Assembly: GCA_026989355.1 (NCBI GenBank)
Contig: JALSJM010000008.1
Span: 186,001-250,000 of the forward strand
Reading direction: 5' to 3'
Source of the DNA: Paracoccaceae bacterium
Lineage (GTDB): Bacteria > Pseudomonadota > Alphaproteobacteria > Rhodobacterales > Rhodobacteraceae
DNA length: 64,000 bases
Positions 52,523 to 63,249 of this stretch are shown here, one piece after another. The notes beneath the pieces are model-generated. The model searched no databases. It saw only the letters and a program-made list of their open reading frames with translations, and was not told the DNA's origin. Each line of letters begins with the position of its first letter. Positions within the stretch are counted from its first letter, which is position 1. A program made the translations under genes and the position numbers.

Positions 52523-53139
52523 GCCGATACCCTCCGGCGGTGCTCGGCATCGCTCAGATGATATTTCGGCGAGATGAATTCCTCGGCCCGGCGGATCCAG
52601 CCCCCCTTGCCGCCATCGCGCCGGCGGGCAAACTTGCGCAGGGGCGGACGCATGTCGCCAAGGCGATAATAGTAGTTGCGCCGCGCGATTCCGTAGGCAT
52701 CGGCCAGGTGACGGGGCGCACGTGCCGCAGCAAGGCGCGCTGCCTCGATGGTCTGCGGTCCGATCACCCCGTCCACCGCGATCGCATGGCCCATCTCGTT
52801 CAGCAACCGCTGCAGCAGGCGCACCGCATTGGCGCCGGCATTCACATACATGTCGAACACCGTGGCATGCAGTTCCTTCGGCAGGCGATAGATGCCGGGG
52901 CGGCGGAAATAATGCGCCATGAAGATGTCGCGCGCATGCGCCGGCGACAATGCCCGCAGATCGGCGCGCGTGACATGTCCGTCACCATCCAGATCCATTC
53001 CGAGGCGGGTCAGGGTTGCCAGCGTGACCCCGTGATTGGTGGCCCCGCCGGGATCATCCGGATCATCCACCCAGCCCCCCTCGCGGGCAACGATTTCGGC
53101 GGCAAGCGCCTCGACTGCATGTCTTTCGGTCTGTTTCAT
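52513..53139 (-). CDS. GTA-type endolysin, glycosyl hydrolase family 108
   Basis: 208 residues. The GH108 active site is EGGWVDDPDDPGGATNHGVT with catalytic Glu20. A C-terminal peptidoglycan-binding part (about 105-190, MYVNAGANAVRLLQRLLNE, VDGVIGPQTIEAA) follows. There is no signal peptide, so it needs the holin. Residues 49-60 (DLDGDGHVTRAD) fit an EF-hand calcium loop at positions 1, 3, 5, 6, 8 and 12. It is homologous to the release endolysin of RcGTA, as judged by family and by the paired holin. It sits between ccmE and ccmF. Confidence 0.88.
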   Translation of the reverse strand: MKQTERHAVEALAAEIVAREGGWVDDPDDPGGATNHGVTLATLTRLGMDLDGDGHVTRADLRALSPAHARDIFMAHYFRRPGIYRLPKELHATVFDMYVNAGANAVRLLQRLLNEMGHAIAVDGVIGPQTIEAARLAAARAPRHLADAYGIARRNYYYRLGDMRPPLRKFARRRDGGKGGWIRRAEEFISPKYHLSDAEHRRRVSAWD

Positions 53140-53202
53140 CCCATTCCCACGCTCTGACGGATTGCGCGGGAAAGAATGCTTGCCGGACGGTTAATTCCGC
53201 CC

Positions 53203-53667
53203 TTAGCTACCGTTCGCCCCCTCCTGCTCCCGGGGGTCCACATAAACGCCCTGATCCTTCAGCGCGTCCACCACCTCCTTGGGCATGTAGTCCTCGTCAT
53301 GCTTGGCCAGGATTTCGGAGGCAACGAAAGTGCCGTCCACCAGCCGCCCGGTGCCGACCATGCCATCGCCCTCCTTGAACAGGTCGGGCAGCACTCCGGT
53401 ATAGCGCACCGGCACCGAAACATTGGTGTCGGTCACCCGGAAGGTAATGGTTTCCCCTTCGCCGCGCACCAGCGAGCCCTCCTCCACCAGCCCGCCGATG
53501 CGGAATACCTCGCTGGGGTCAGGCGGGCTTTCCACCACCTGGCTGGGGGTGCGGAAGAAATTGATCCCGTCGCGCATGGCATAGCCGATCAGCCCGACCG
53601 AGGTGAACAGGAACAGGAACGACAGCAGGATCAGCCGCTTCCTGCGTTTCTTCTTCAGGTTCTTCAT
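53203..53667 (-). CDS. ccmE: Heme chaperone CcmE
   Basis: 154 residues from MKNLKKKRRKRLILLSFLFLF. One N-terminal anchor helix (about 11-30) is followed by the OB-fold domain. Heme is bound covalently by His123 in LAKHDEDYMPKEV, with Tyr127 nearby. It carries heme to CcmF. The ATG lies 7 bases past the argC stop, so it is co-transcribed with argC. The two lysis genes separate it from ccmF. Confidence 0.96.
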   Translation of the reverse strand: MKNLKKKRRKRLILLSFLFLFTSVGLIGYAMRDGINFFRTPSQVVESPPDPSEVFRIGGLVEEGSLVRGEGETITFRVTDTNVSVPVRYTGVLPDLFKEGDGMVGTGRLVDGTFVASEILAKHDEDYMPKEVVDALKDQGVYVDPREQEGANGS

Positions 53668-53674
53668 CGCGTCC

Positions 53675-54700
53675 TCACGGAAAGAGCGGCGCCGCAAGCA
53701 GCCCCGCGGTTTCATCGAGCCCGAGCATGATGTTGGCGCATTGCAGCGCCTGCCCCGAGGCCCCCTTCATCAGGTTGTCAAGCACCGAAATGATGATGAC
53801 ACGGCCCTTTTCCCGACCGGCCACAACACCGATGTGGCAACGGTTCGATCCCCGCACATGCTGGGTGGCGGGCACCTGGCCCGCAGGCAGCACGCGCAGG
53901 AAGGGTTCATCGGCATATCTTTCGGCCAGAACCTCATGCACGCGCGCCGCATCTCCCGCCACATGGATCGTGGCCATCATGCCCCGGTTCATCGGCACCA
54001 GGTGGGGCGTGAAGCCGGCCAGCACCGGCCGCCCGGCGGCGGCGGAAAGCTCCTGGTCGAGCTCGCCCATGTGCCGGTGCCCGGCTACGCCATAGGCGGC
54101 AAGGCCTTCGTTCGCCTCGGCGAAAAGGCTGGTCTCGCGCAGCGCCCGCCCAGCCCCCGAAACACCCGATTTCGCATCGATCACGATACCTTCGGGCGCA
54201 ATTGCCCCTGCCTGCAGCAGCGGCACCAGAGGCAGAAGCGCGGTCGCCACGTAGCAGCCGCTGTTGGCGGTGATGCGGGCCGCCGCGATCGCTTCGCGAT
54301 GAATCTCGGGAATGCCGAAGGCCACCTCGGGCTGGATGTCGAGCGCACGATGAGGCCGCCCATACCACTTTTCGTATTCGGCCCCGTCGCGCAAGCGGAA
54401 ATCGGCAGACAGATCCACCACCTTCACCCGTTCGGGCAGCTTGCGCACCAGATCGTGGCCGACCCCGTGCGGCAGCGCCAGGAAGGCCAGATCGATGCCG
54501 GTGAAATCGATCGCATCGATCCTTGCCAGATCGGGCAGATCCAGATGGCCAAGATGAGGGAATACCGCACCCATGGGCCGGCCCGCCTTGCGGTCGGCGC
54601 TGAGAGCGGCGATCCGCATGCCCGGGTGGCCCGAAATCAGGCGCACCAGCTCGGCACCCGTATAGCCGCTGGCACCGAGAATGGCGATGGATACGGTCAT
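53675..54700 (-). CDS. argC: N-acetyl-gamma-glutamyl-phosphate reductase
   Basis: 341 residues, type 1 ArgC. The NADP loop GASGYTGAELVR, the active Cys149 in NSGCYVATALLPL and the HRHMGELDQEL segment are present. It reduces N-acetylglutamyl phosphate in arginine synthesis. It is followed directly by ccmE. Upstream, 54 bases separate it from murI. Confidence 0.96.
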   Translation of the reverse strand: MTVSIAILGASGYTGAELVRLISGHPGMRIAALSADRKAGRPMGAVFPHLGHLDLPDLARIDAIDFTGIDLAFLALPHGVGHDLVRKLPERVKVVDLSADFRLRDGAEYEKWYGRPHRALDIQPEVAFGIPEIHREAIAAARITANSGCYVATALLPLVPLLQAGAIAPEGIVIDAKSGVSGAGRALRETSLFAEANEGLAAYGVAGHRHMGELDQELSAAAGRPVLAGFTPHLVPMNRGMMATIHVAGDAARVHEVLAERYADEPFLRVLPAGQVPATQHVRGSNRCHIGVVAGREKGRVIIISVLDNLMKGASGQALQCANIMLGLDETAGLLAAPLFP

Positions 54701-54754
54701 GGCAAGACCTCACTGTTCGTCATGTTATCTAGGGCGTTTGGCCCCGTTCTGCAA

Positions 54755-55567
54755 TCAGGCCGGCTGAAAGGTGATCTTTCGTCGCAGGAACTGCGTGGCA
54801 CGATCACCGACACGCGCCGCATCCCCCGTGGAGAGAAACCGGCTTTCGTCTCCCGCACCCAGCATGTCGGGATGGCGGCGAAGATAATCCGCAAGGCTTT
54901 CGGCCACCAGACTGGCCTGGCTGAACACCTTCACATCCCTGCCCAGGGCCTCCTGGAACACATCGGCCAGCAACGGGTAGTGGGTGCATCCCAGAACCGC
55001 TGCCTGAGGATGCGGCATCTTGCGCTTCAACGCCTCTACATGGCTGCGCACAAGGGCCTCGGCGAGGATCTCGTCGCCTTCCTCGATCGCGTCCACCACG
55101 CCGCCGCAGGCCTGGGCCTCCACGTCCACACCGATGGCCCGGAAGGCAAGCTCGCGCTGAAAGGCACGGCTGGCCACCGTGGCGGGTGTGGCGAACAGTG
55201 CCACATGTTTCACGGCAACCTCTCGGGGAGGGGAATTGTCGCCCCACTTGCGCTCGGTCAGCGCCTCGATCAGCGGCACGAACACGCCAAGCACGCGCTT
55301 GCCCGGCGGCAGCCCCTCTTCCTGGATGCGGCGCAACGCCACCGCGCTGGCGGTATTGCAGGCCAGGATCACCAGATCCACGCCCTCTTCCCAGATGCGT
55401 TCGACCGCCGCCCGGGTCAGGCGATGAACATCCTCGCCATCGCGCACCCCATAGGGCGCATGGGCGCTGTCGGCAAAATAGACCAGCGGCAGATCGGGCA
55501 GACGCCTGTGAACCGCGTCCCACACCGTCAGCCCCCCAAGCCCCGAATCGAATATGCCGACAGCCAT
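54755..55567 (-). CDS. murI: Glutamate racemase
   Basis: 270 residues. [11 protein letters not shown] gives the catalytic Asp region; the two catalytic cysteines are in [11 protein letters not shown] and [13 protein letters not shown]. It makes D-glutamate for peptidoglycan. The start ATG is followed by [11 protein letters not shown] as in the family. It is in line with argC-ccmE on the minus strand. Confidence 0.95.
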   Translation of the reverse strand: MAVGIFDSGLGGLTVWDAVHRRLPDLPLVYFADSAHAPYGVRDGEDVHRLTRAAVERIWEEGVDLVILACNTASAVALRRIQEEGLPPGKRVLGVFVPLIEALTERKWGDNSPPREVAVKHVALFATPATVASRAFQRELAFRAIGVDVEAQACGGVVDAIEEGDEILAEALVRSHVEALKRKMPHPQAAVLGCTHYPLLADVFQEALGRDVKVFSQASLVAESLADYLRRHPDMLGAGDESRFLSTGDAARVGDRATQFLRRKITFQPA

Positions 55568-55656
55568 TTTCCCAGCCTATCTGCGCGCGTTTCACCTGGA
55601 GCGGGCCTTACACCCAAGGGGCGCGTGGCGCAATGGCCCCGGGGCCTTCCGCGACC

Positions 55657-58600
55657 CTATTGCGCGGCCATCGGCACCGCCTCGCCGCCCTTTTCCAGAG
55701 CTTCCAGCAACTCGGCGCGCCGTTTTGCCGCCTTTTCCATCGCCGCCGCCTTCACCGGACCGAAGCCCAGGATCGAAAGCGGCAGTTCGAAGATTTCGAC
55801 GGCAATATCGCGGGTTTCGGGGGTGACGCAGGGCAGGATCGCATCCATGTCGGCCTCATACCGGGCGATAAGGGCGCGCTCGGCCCGTCGCTCGGCGCTG
55901 TAACCGAAAGGATCAAGAACCGTACCCCGCAGACCCTTCAGCCGCGCCAGCAAACGGAAGCCGTGGCGCATCCATGGTCCGAAACGGCGCTTTTTCGGGC
56001 GCCCGTCGCCCCCCTTGCGCGAAAGAAGCGGAGGCGCAAGGTGATATTCAAGGGTGAAATCTCCCTCGAATTCGGTGCGCACCCTTTCCGCGGTTTCAAG
56101 GTGCAGGCGGGCCACCTCGTATTCATCCTTGTATGCCAGAAGCTTGTGCCATCCGAGCGCCACGGCTTCCTTCAGGCGCTCGTCCCCTATCCGGGCGAGC
56201 CGCGCCAGATAGCGCCGTTTCAATGCCCTGTTCTGGTATTTCTCCAGGTGATCGGCTCGCAGGGCGATCCGTTCTTCAAGGGTCTTCGGCCCTTCCGCCG
56301 CTTTCGGAGCGGCCATGCGCGCGGCTTCCTCGGGGTGCAGGAATGCCCAGCGTCCGATCTGGAAGGCACGCCCGTTTTCCGCCACCTTCGCACCGTTGAG
56401 CTCGATCGCGCGCAGGATCGCCGCCTGACCGAGCGGCACCAGCCCCGCCTGCCAGGCGGCCCCCAGCATCATCATGTTGGAATAGATGCTGTCGCCCAGC
56501 AGGGCGCGGGCCAGGGCCGTGGCATCGAACATGCGCAAACGCGCACCGAGGCGGGCCTCGAGCTGCAGCTTCAGCCGGTCGGCCGGCAGCACGAAATCAC
56601 GGTTGCGGGTGAAATCCCCGGTGATGATCTCGTGCGCATTCACGACCGCACCAGTGCGTCCGCGCTTCATCAGGCCGATGGTCCTGGCGCCCGCCGTCAC
56701 CACCAGATCACCGCCGATCACTGCATCGGCCTCGCCGGTGGCCACACGGATGGCGCTGATGTCTTCGGGGGCATTGGCGATTCGGCAATGAATGTGCACC
56801 GCACCGCCCTTCTGGGCCAGGCCGGCCATCTCCATCATGCCGGCGCCCTTTCCATCAAGCCGGGCGGCCATGGCCATGATCGCCCCGATCGTTACCACGC
56901 CGGTGCCGCCCACCCCGGTGATCACCACGTTCCAGGTACCGCTGATCCCGGGCAGATCAGGAGCAGGCAGATCGGGCAGATCAAGCGCGGTGGTGGCCGC
57001 CTTGCGGATACGCCCGCCCTTCACGCTCACGAAGCTCGGGCAGAAGCCGCGCACGCAGGTATAGTCCTTGTTGCAGCCCGACTGATCGATGGCGCGCTTG
57101 CGGCCGAATTCCGTTTCCAGAGGCACGATCGACACACAATTGGACTGCACCCCGCAATCGCCGCAGCCTTCGCAGATATCGGGATTGATGAAGATGCGTT
57201 CGTCAGGATCCGGAAACAGGCCGCGCTTGCGCCGGCGGCGCTTCTCGGCGGCGCAGGTCTGAACATAAATTATGACAGATACGCCCTTGATATCACGAAA
57301 CTTCTTCTGAACATCCATCAGCTCTTCACGGGGATGGAAGGTAAGACCAGACGGGAAGGCAGACCTGTCGATCTCTTCCTTTTCGTCATGGACGACCGCC
57401 ACATGGCGCGCACCCATGGCCATGACTTCACGGGCAATGCGCGGGGCATCAAGGCCGCCTTCATTCGCCTGACCGCCGGTCATCGCCACCGCATCATTGT
57501 AGAGGATCTTGTAGGTGATTCTGGTGCCCGCCGCGAGCGCCGCACGGATTGCCTGCACGCCGGAATGGTTGTAGGTGCCGTCGCCCAGGTTCTGGAATAC
57601 GTGATCGCGCTTCGAAAACGGCGCCTCGCCGATCCAGTTCGCACCCTCGCCCCCCATATGGGTGAACCCGATGGTGCCGCGATCCATCCACTGCACCATG
57701 TAGTGACAGCCGATTCCCGCATAGGCACGGCTGCCCTCGGGGATCTTCGTGGAAGTATTGTGCGGACAGCCCGAGCAGAACCATGGCAGGCGGGTGGCAA
57801 TCTCTTCCGCATTATCTGATTTTCTTGCTTCTTCAATATCCTGAAGGCCTGACTTGATGCGGTCCGTACCACGGCCTTCCTCGATCAGGACAGCCCCGAT
57901 CCTTTCGGCGATGAAGACCGGATCAAGCGCGTAGCGAGTGGGGAACAACTCCACCCGGCGGCCGTTTTCCCAGCTGTCGCCCTTGTGCCAGCCATAGATG
58001 CGGCGGCCGCGGCGATCCTCGAAGATCGCTTCCTTCGCCTGCACTTCGATCAGCTTGCGCTTTTCCTCGACCACCACGATCAGCTCCAGCCCCTCGGCCC
58101 ATTCGTGAAAGCTCTGCATGTCAAGCGGCCAGGTCTGACCCACCTTGTAGGTGGTTATTCCGAGGCGCTCGGCCTCGGGCGCATCGATCCCCAGAAGATC
58201 GAGCGCATGGGTGAGATCGAGCCAGTTCTTGCCTGCCGCCACGAAGCCGATCTTCGCCCCCGGTCGCCCCCAGACCCGACGATCGATCCGGTTGGCGCGG
58301 GCAAAGGCTTCGGCGGCGAAGCGCTTGTAGTCGATCATCCGCGCTTCCTGCGCCACAGGGGTATCGACAAGGCGGATGTTCAGCCCGCCCTCGGGCCTCT
58401 CGAATTCGGGGGTGACAAACTGCATCCTGTCGGGGCGACCATCGACCACGGCGGTCGCCTCGATGGTGTCCTTCATCACCTTCAGCCCGCACCAGACGCC
58501 GGCGAAGCGGCTGAGCGCCCAGCCGTAAAGCCCGTAATCGAGGATTTCCTGCACCCCGGCGGGCGACAGCACCGGCATGTAGGCATCGACCATCGCCCAG

Positions 58601-59079
58601 TCGCTCTGATGCAGGGTGGTCGAGCTTTCGCCGGTGTGATCATCGCCCATGGCCATCAGCACACCGCCATGTGGGCTGGTGCCGGCCATGTTGGCGTGGC
58701 GCATCACATCACCCGAGCGATCCACCCCCGGCCCCTTGCCATACCACAGCGCGAACACGCCGTCATAGCGGCCCTCGCCGCGTAATTCCGCCTGCTGGGT
58801 GCCCCAGATGGCGGTTGCAGCGAGATCCTCGTTCAGGCCGGGCTGGAACAGCACGTCGGCGGCCGCAAGCTGTTTCTCTGCCCGGCTCATCCACATGTCG
58901 ACAGCCCCGAGCGGCGAGCCCCGATAACCGCTGACGAAACCCGCCGTGTTCAGCCCCGCTGCACGATCGCGCGCCTTCTGCATCAGCATCAGGCGCACCA
59001 GTGCCTGGGTGCCGTTCAGCAACACGGGGCTTTTTCCCAGATCGAAGCGATCTGCCAGGCTGACATCCGCCAGTTTCAT
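55657..59079 (-). CDS. Indolepyruvate ferredoxin oxidoreductase, fused alpha/beta-type
   Basis: 1140 residues from MKLADVSLADRFDLG. This start is chosen because GGGAGG lies 7 bases upstream, while the ATG 21 bases further up overlaps the TATAAT -10 box and so cannot be transcribed from it. Parts in order: TPP-dependent pyrimidine-binding domain (GFVSGYRGSPLGAVD), WFCSGCPHNTST, a ferredoxin-like cluster motif CEGCGDCGVQSNC, and the gamma-type domain (ITGVGGTGVVTIGAIMAMAARLDG). It oxidises aryl pyruvates to acyl-CoA with ferredoxin as acceptor. It is one polypeptide in many proteobacteria. It is divergent from the LysR gene. Confidence 0.93.
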   Translation of the reverse strand: MKLADVSLADRFDLGKSPVLLNGTQALVRLMLMQKARDRAAGLNTAGFVSGYRGSPLGAVDMWMSRAEKQLAAADVLFQPGLNEDLAATAIWGTQQAELRGEGRYDGVFALWYGKGPGVDRSGDVMRHANMAGTSPHGGVLMAMGDDHTGESSTTLHQSDWAMVDAYMPVLSPAGVQEILDYGLYGWALSRFAGVWCGLKVMKDTIEATAVVDGRPDRMQFVTPEFERPEGGLNIRLVDTPVAQEARMIDYKRFAAEAFARANRIDRRVWGRPGAKIGFVAAGKNWLDLTHALDLLGIDAPEAERLGITTYKVGQTWPLDMQSFHEWAEGLELIVVVEEKRKLIEVQAKEAIFEDRRGRRIYGWHKGDSWENGRRVELFPTRYALDPVFIAERIGAVLIEEGRGTDRIKSGLQDIEEARKSDNAEEIATRLPWFCSGCPHNTSTKIPEGSRAYAGIGCHYMVQWMDRGTIGFTHMGGEGANWIGEAPFSKRDHVFQNLGDGTYNHSGVQAIRAALAAGTRITYKILYNDAVAMTGGQANEGGLDAPRIAREVMAMGARHVAVVHDEKEEIDRSAFPSGLTFHPREELMDVQKKFRDIKGVSVIIYVQTCAAEKRRRRKRGLFPDPDERIFINPDICEGCGDCGVQSNCVSIVPLETEFGRKRAIDQSGCNKDYTCVRGFCPSFVSVKGGRIRKAATTALDLPDLPAPDLPGISGTWNVVITGVGGTGVVTIGAIMAMAARLDGKGAGMMEMAGLAQKGGAVHIHCRIANAPEDISAIRVATGEADAVIGGDLVVTAGARTIGLMKRGRTGAVVNAHEIITGDFTRNRDFVLPADRLKLQLEARLGARLRMFDATALARALLGDSIYSNMMMLGAAWQAGLVPLGQAAILRAIELNGAKVAENGRAFQIGRWAFLHPEEAARMAAPKAAEGPKTLEERIALRADHLEKYQNRALKRRYLARLARIGDERLKEAVALGWHKLLAYKDEYEVARLHLETAERVRTEFEGDFTLEYHLAPPLLSRKGGDGRPKKRRFGPWMRHGFRLLARLKGLRGTVLDPFGYSAERRAERALIARYEADMDAILPCVTPETRDIAVEIFELPLSILGFGPVKAAAMEKAAKRRAELLEALEKGGEAVPMAAQ

Positions 59080-59098
59080 CGCAGGCCTCCCTTGCGAC

Positions 59099-59104
59099 AT
59101 TATA
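59099..59104 (-). promoter_or_regulatory. Extended -10 promoter of the indolepyruvate oxidoreductase gene
   Basis: On the minus strand TGC-TATAAT is a perfect extended -10 element. No -35 match is found at the right distance, which fits a regulated promoter. It is overlapped from the upstream side by a dyad operator. Confidence 0.6.
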
Positions 59105-59113
59105 GCACGATAC

Positions 59114-59134
59114 TAGGTCATTCCTGCTGACCTA
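59114..59134. promoter_or_regulatory. Dyad operator TAGGTCA-N7-TGACCTA
   Basis: Perfect 7-base arms 7 bases apart, centred at about -32 of the indolepyruvate oxidoreductase promoter. A bound dimer would cover its -35 region. It lies in the gap shared with the LysR gene. The geometry is not the T-N11-A of a typical LysR site, so another regulator is possible. Confidence 0.65.
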
Positions 59135-59150
59135 CAAAGAAAAATCTTTG
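59135..59150. promoter_or_regulatory. Second dyad CAAAGA-N4-TCTTTG
   Basis: Perfect 6-base arms separated by AAAA, directly next to the previous dyad. Together they cover 37 consecutive bases of the divergent gap. It may be a second binding site or an activator site for the divergent LysR gene. Confidence 0.5.
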
Positions 59151-59162
59151 CACCACAAACGA

Positions 59163-59192
59163 TTGCACATGGCTGTCTTTTTCGGGTAATTC
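59163..59192 (+). promoter_or_regulatory. Possible promoter of the LysR gene
   Basis: TTGCAC, an 18-base spacer and TAATTC read toward the LysR gene. The match is moderate. It lies 12 bases past the second dyad. Confidence 0.35.
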
Positions 59193-59233
59193 TGCGCAAC
59201 GAAACCGGCTTTGCAATGAATGGTTCGCATAAA

Positions 59234-60148
59234 ATGGACTGGGACAAGCTAAGAATATTTCATACCGTGGCCGAAGCCGGAAGTTTCACCCATGCGGGCG
59301 AGATCCTGCATCTGTCGCAATCGGCTGTCAGCCGGCAGATTCAGGCGCTTGAAGACAGCCTGAACGTCACCCTCTTCCACCGTCATGCAAGGGGGCTGAT
59401 TCTCACCGAACAGGGCGAATTCCTGTTCGAGGCGACACAATCCATGAACCACCGGCTGGCTGCGGCCATCGCCCGCATCCGCGACAGCAAGGAAGAAGTA
59501 TTCGGACATCTGCGCGTAACCACGACAACCGGCTTCGGATCGCTCTGGCTGGCCCCCCGCCTGCCGCATCTCTATGCGAAATATCCCGAACTGAAGATCG
59601 ACCTGATGCTTGAGGAGCGGGTGCTTGATCTGCCCATGCGCGAGGCCGACGTGGCCATTCGCATGAAGGAACCGAGCCAGGCCGACCTGATCCGCAAGAA
59701 ACTGATGGGCGTGCACATGCGCCTTTATGCCTCTCGCGAGTATCTGAATCGCAGCGGCACGCCCGAACGCCTGGAAGATCTGGGCGCACACCGCCTGATC
59801 TCGCAGAGCATCAAGGCGCAGCAGGTAAGCGCGGGGGCAATGTTCGTCCAGTCCCTGCTCACCCACGAGGTGCGCTCGCTGCTGACCGTAAACAGCTATT
59901 TCGGCGTTCTTCAGGCCGTCCGTGCCGGGCTTGGCATCGGCGTGTTGCCCGATTACCTCACCGAGGATTTTCCGAACCTGATCCGCGTGCTGCCCGCACT
60001 TCAATCGAACGAGGTGCCGGTTTTCCTCGCCTACCCGGAAGAACTGCGAAAATCACGCCGTATCAAGGTTTTCCGGGATTTCGTGATCGAGGAAATCGTG
60101 ACCCACCGCCGCAAGCGGCGTGATACGAAAGACACAGCCATGACGTGA
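59234..60148 (+). CDS. LysR family transcriptional regulator
   Basis: 304 residues from MDWDKLRIFHTVAEAGSFTHAGEILHLSQSAVSRQIQALEDSL; an ATG six codons upstream (59216) is an alternative. The N-terminal helix-turn-helix covers about residues 5-62, and the effector domain contains LRVTTTTGFGSLWLAPRLPHLY and VLDLPMREADVAIRM. It is divergent from the indolepyruvate oxidoreductase gene and shares a dyad-rich gap with it, so it may control that gene. The inducer is unknown. Confidence 0.9.
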   Translation: MDWDKLRIFHTVAEAGSFTHAGEILHLSQSAVSRQIQALEDSLNVTLFHRHARGLILTEQGEFLFEATQSMNHRLAAAIARIRDSKEEVFGHLRVTTTTGFGSLWLAPRLPHLYAKYPELKIDLMLEERVLDLPMREADVAIRMKEPSQADLIRKKLMGVHMRLYASREYLNRSGTPERLEDLGAHRLISQSIKAQQVSAGAMFVQSLLTHEVRSLLTVNSYFGVLQAVRAGLGIGVLPDYLTEDFPNLIRVLPALQSNEVPVFLAYPEELRKSRRIKVFRDFVIEEIVTHRRKRRDTKDTAMT

Positions 60149-60186
60149 ATGCATGGCCGCCATGCTGCTGTGCGGCATTTTTGCCC

Positions 60187-60216
60187 TTGATCCGGCAATC
60201 CCCCCCCACCTAAATA
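60187..60216 (+). promoter_or_regulatory. Promoter of the small-RNA candidate before purL
   Basis: TTGATC, an 18-base spacer (with a C-run) and TAAATA lie just before the RNA candidate. The predicted start point is about 60222. Confidence 0.55.
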
Positions 60217-60221
60217 GGGGC

Positions 60222-60296
60222 ATGAAGGCAGCACTTATGCTTTCATACCTCCCTGTTGGACTTCGGCCGAGCTTCCGCGCTCGGCCTTTTTTTTTT
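60222..60296 (+). ncRNA. Probable small regulatory RNA, about 75 nt
   Basis: Starting right after a promoter, the transcript would form an 8-bp hairpin (60222-60246, one G-U pair), then an unpaired CCUCCCUG (60248-60255), then an 8-bp terminator stem GGCCGAGC/GCTCGGCC (60265-60286) with ten T. The free CCUCCCU is complementary to ribosome binding sites, a feature of many alphaproteobacterial small RNAs. No gene reads through this part convincingly. It sits between the LysR gene and purL. The family is not recognised. Confidence 0.75.
60265..60296 (+). terminator. Strong intrinsic terminator of the small RNA
   Basis: GGCCGAGC and GCTCGGCC pair around TTCCGC, followed by ten T. It ends the small-RNA transcript and may also stop readthrough from the LysR gene. 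It isolates purL from upstream promoters, so purL must have a start signal in 60297-60430. Confidence 0.9.
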
Positions 60297-60430
60297 CGTG
60301 CGCTTCCCCTGTTCTCCTGCTGCCGCCTGCTTCTGCGGGCCATGCCCCTGCGCCGCTTTGGCTCTTTCCCGCCGACGCACAAGGCCTTATGAAGTGCCAC
60401 AGGATACCGCCTGAGGGAACCCGCAAGCAG

Positions 60431-62623
<2,193 letters not shown>

Positions 62624-62701
62624 CATGCCGCGCCCCGGCGCAGGCACCGGGCAGAAAACCGCGATCCCCCCGAAATCCACCCCCGAAAGCCCCGGACACG
62701 G

Positions 62702-62726
62702 AAAAGGCGGAGCACCCGGCCCCACC
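62702..62726 (-). terminator. Terminator after rpsI
   Basis: On the minus strand GGUGGGGC pairs with GCUCCGCC (with wobble pairs) around a 5-base loop, followed by TTTT. It lies 26 bases past the rpsI stop and separates it from the convergent purL. Confidence 0.65.
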
Positions 62727-62752
62727 TTTCCGGTGATCGCGTCTGTCGCAAC

Positions 62753-63247
62753 TCAGCGCTTGGAGAACTGGAAGCTGCGGCGCGCCTTGCGCTTGCCGTA
62801 TTTCTTGCGCTCCACCACGCGGGCATCGCGGGTCAGGAAACCCGCCGCCTTCAGCGCCGGGCGCAGTGCCGGATCGTAAAGCTGCAATGCCTTCGAGATC
62901 CCGTGCTTCACCGCACCGGCCTGCCCCGAAAGCCCGCCGCCCTTGACGGTGGCCATCACGTCGAACTGATCGACGACACCGGCCACCTCGAAGGGCTGGC
63001 GCAGGATCATCTGCAGGACCGGACGCGCGAAATAGGTGCTCATATCACGACCATTGATCGTTACCTTTCCCGAACCGGGGCGGATCCAGACCCGCGCCAC
63101 CGCATCCTTGCGCTTGCCGGTGGCATAGGCGCGGCCCAGCTCATCGCGCACCGGTTCGCGCGCAGGCGCTTCCGCCGCGGCCGCCGCAGCCGCTTCACCT
63201 TCCACCGCGGCGCCCAGATCATCAAGTGTCTTGATTTCTTCGGTCAT
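62753..63247 (-). CDS. rpsI: Ribosomal protein S9 (uS9)
   Basis: 164 residues. An acidic Ala-rich N-terminal extension of about 30 residues, usual in alphaproteobacteria, precedes [23 protein letters not shown]. The C-terminal [16 protein letters not shown] ends in Lys-Arg as needed to contact P-site tRNA. It starts 2 bases past the rplM stop, in the usual rplM-rpsI operon. Confidence 0.97.
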   Translation of the reverse strand: MTEEIKTLDDLGAAVEGEAAAAAAAEAPAREPVRDELGRAYATGKRKDAVARVWIRPGSGKVTINGRDMSTYFARPVLQMILRQPFEVAGVVDQFDVMATVKGGGLSGQAGAVKHGISKALQLYDPALRPALKAAGFLTRDARVVERKKYGKRKARRSFQFSKR

Positions 63248-63249
63248 GA

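Noticed and set aside
60153-60392. 79-codon frame across the small-RNA candidate
   Set aside because: It would read through a strong terminator and the T-run codes for a Phe stretch. The RNA explanation fits better.
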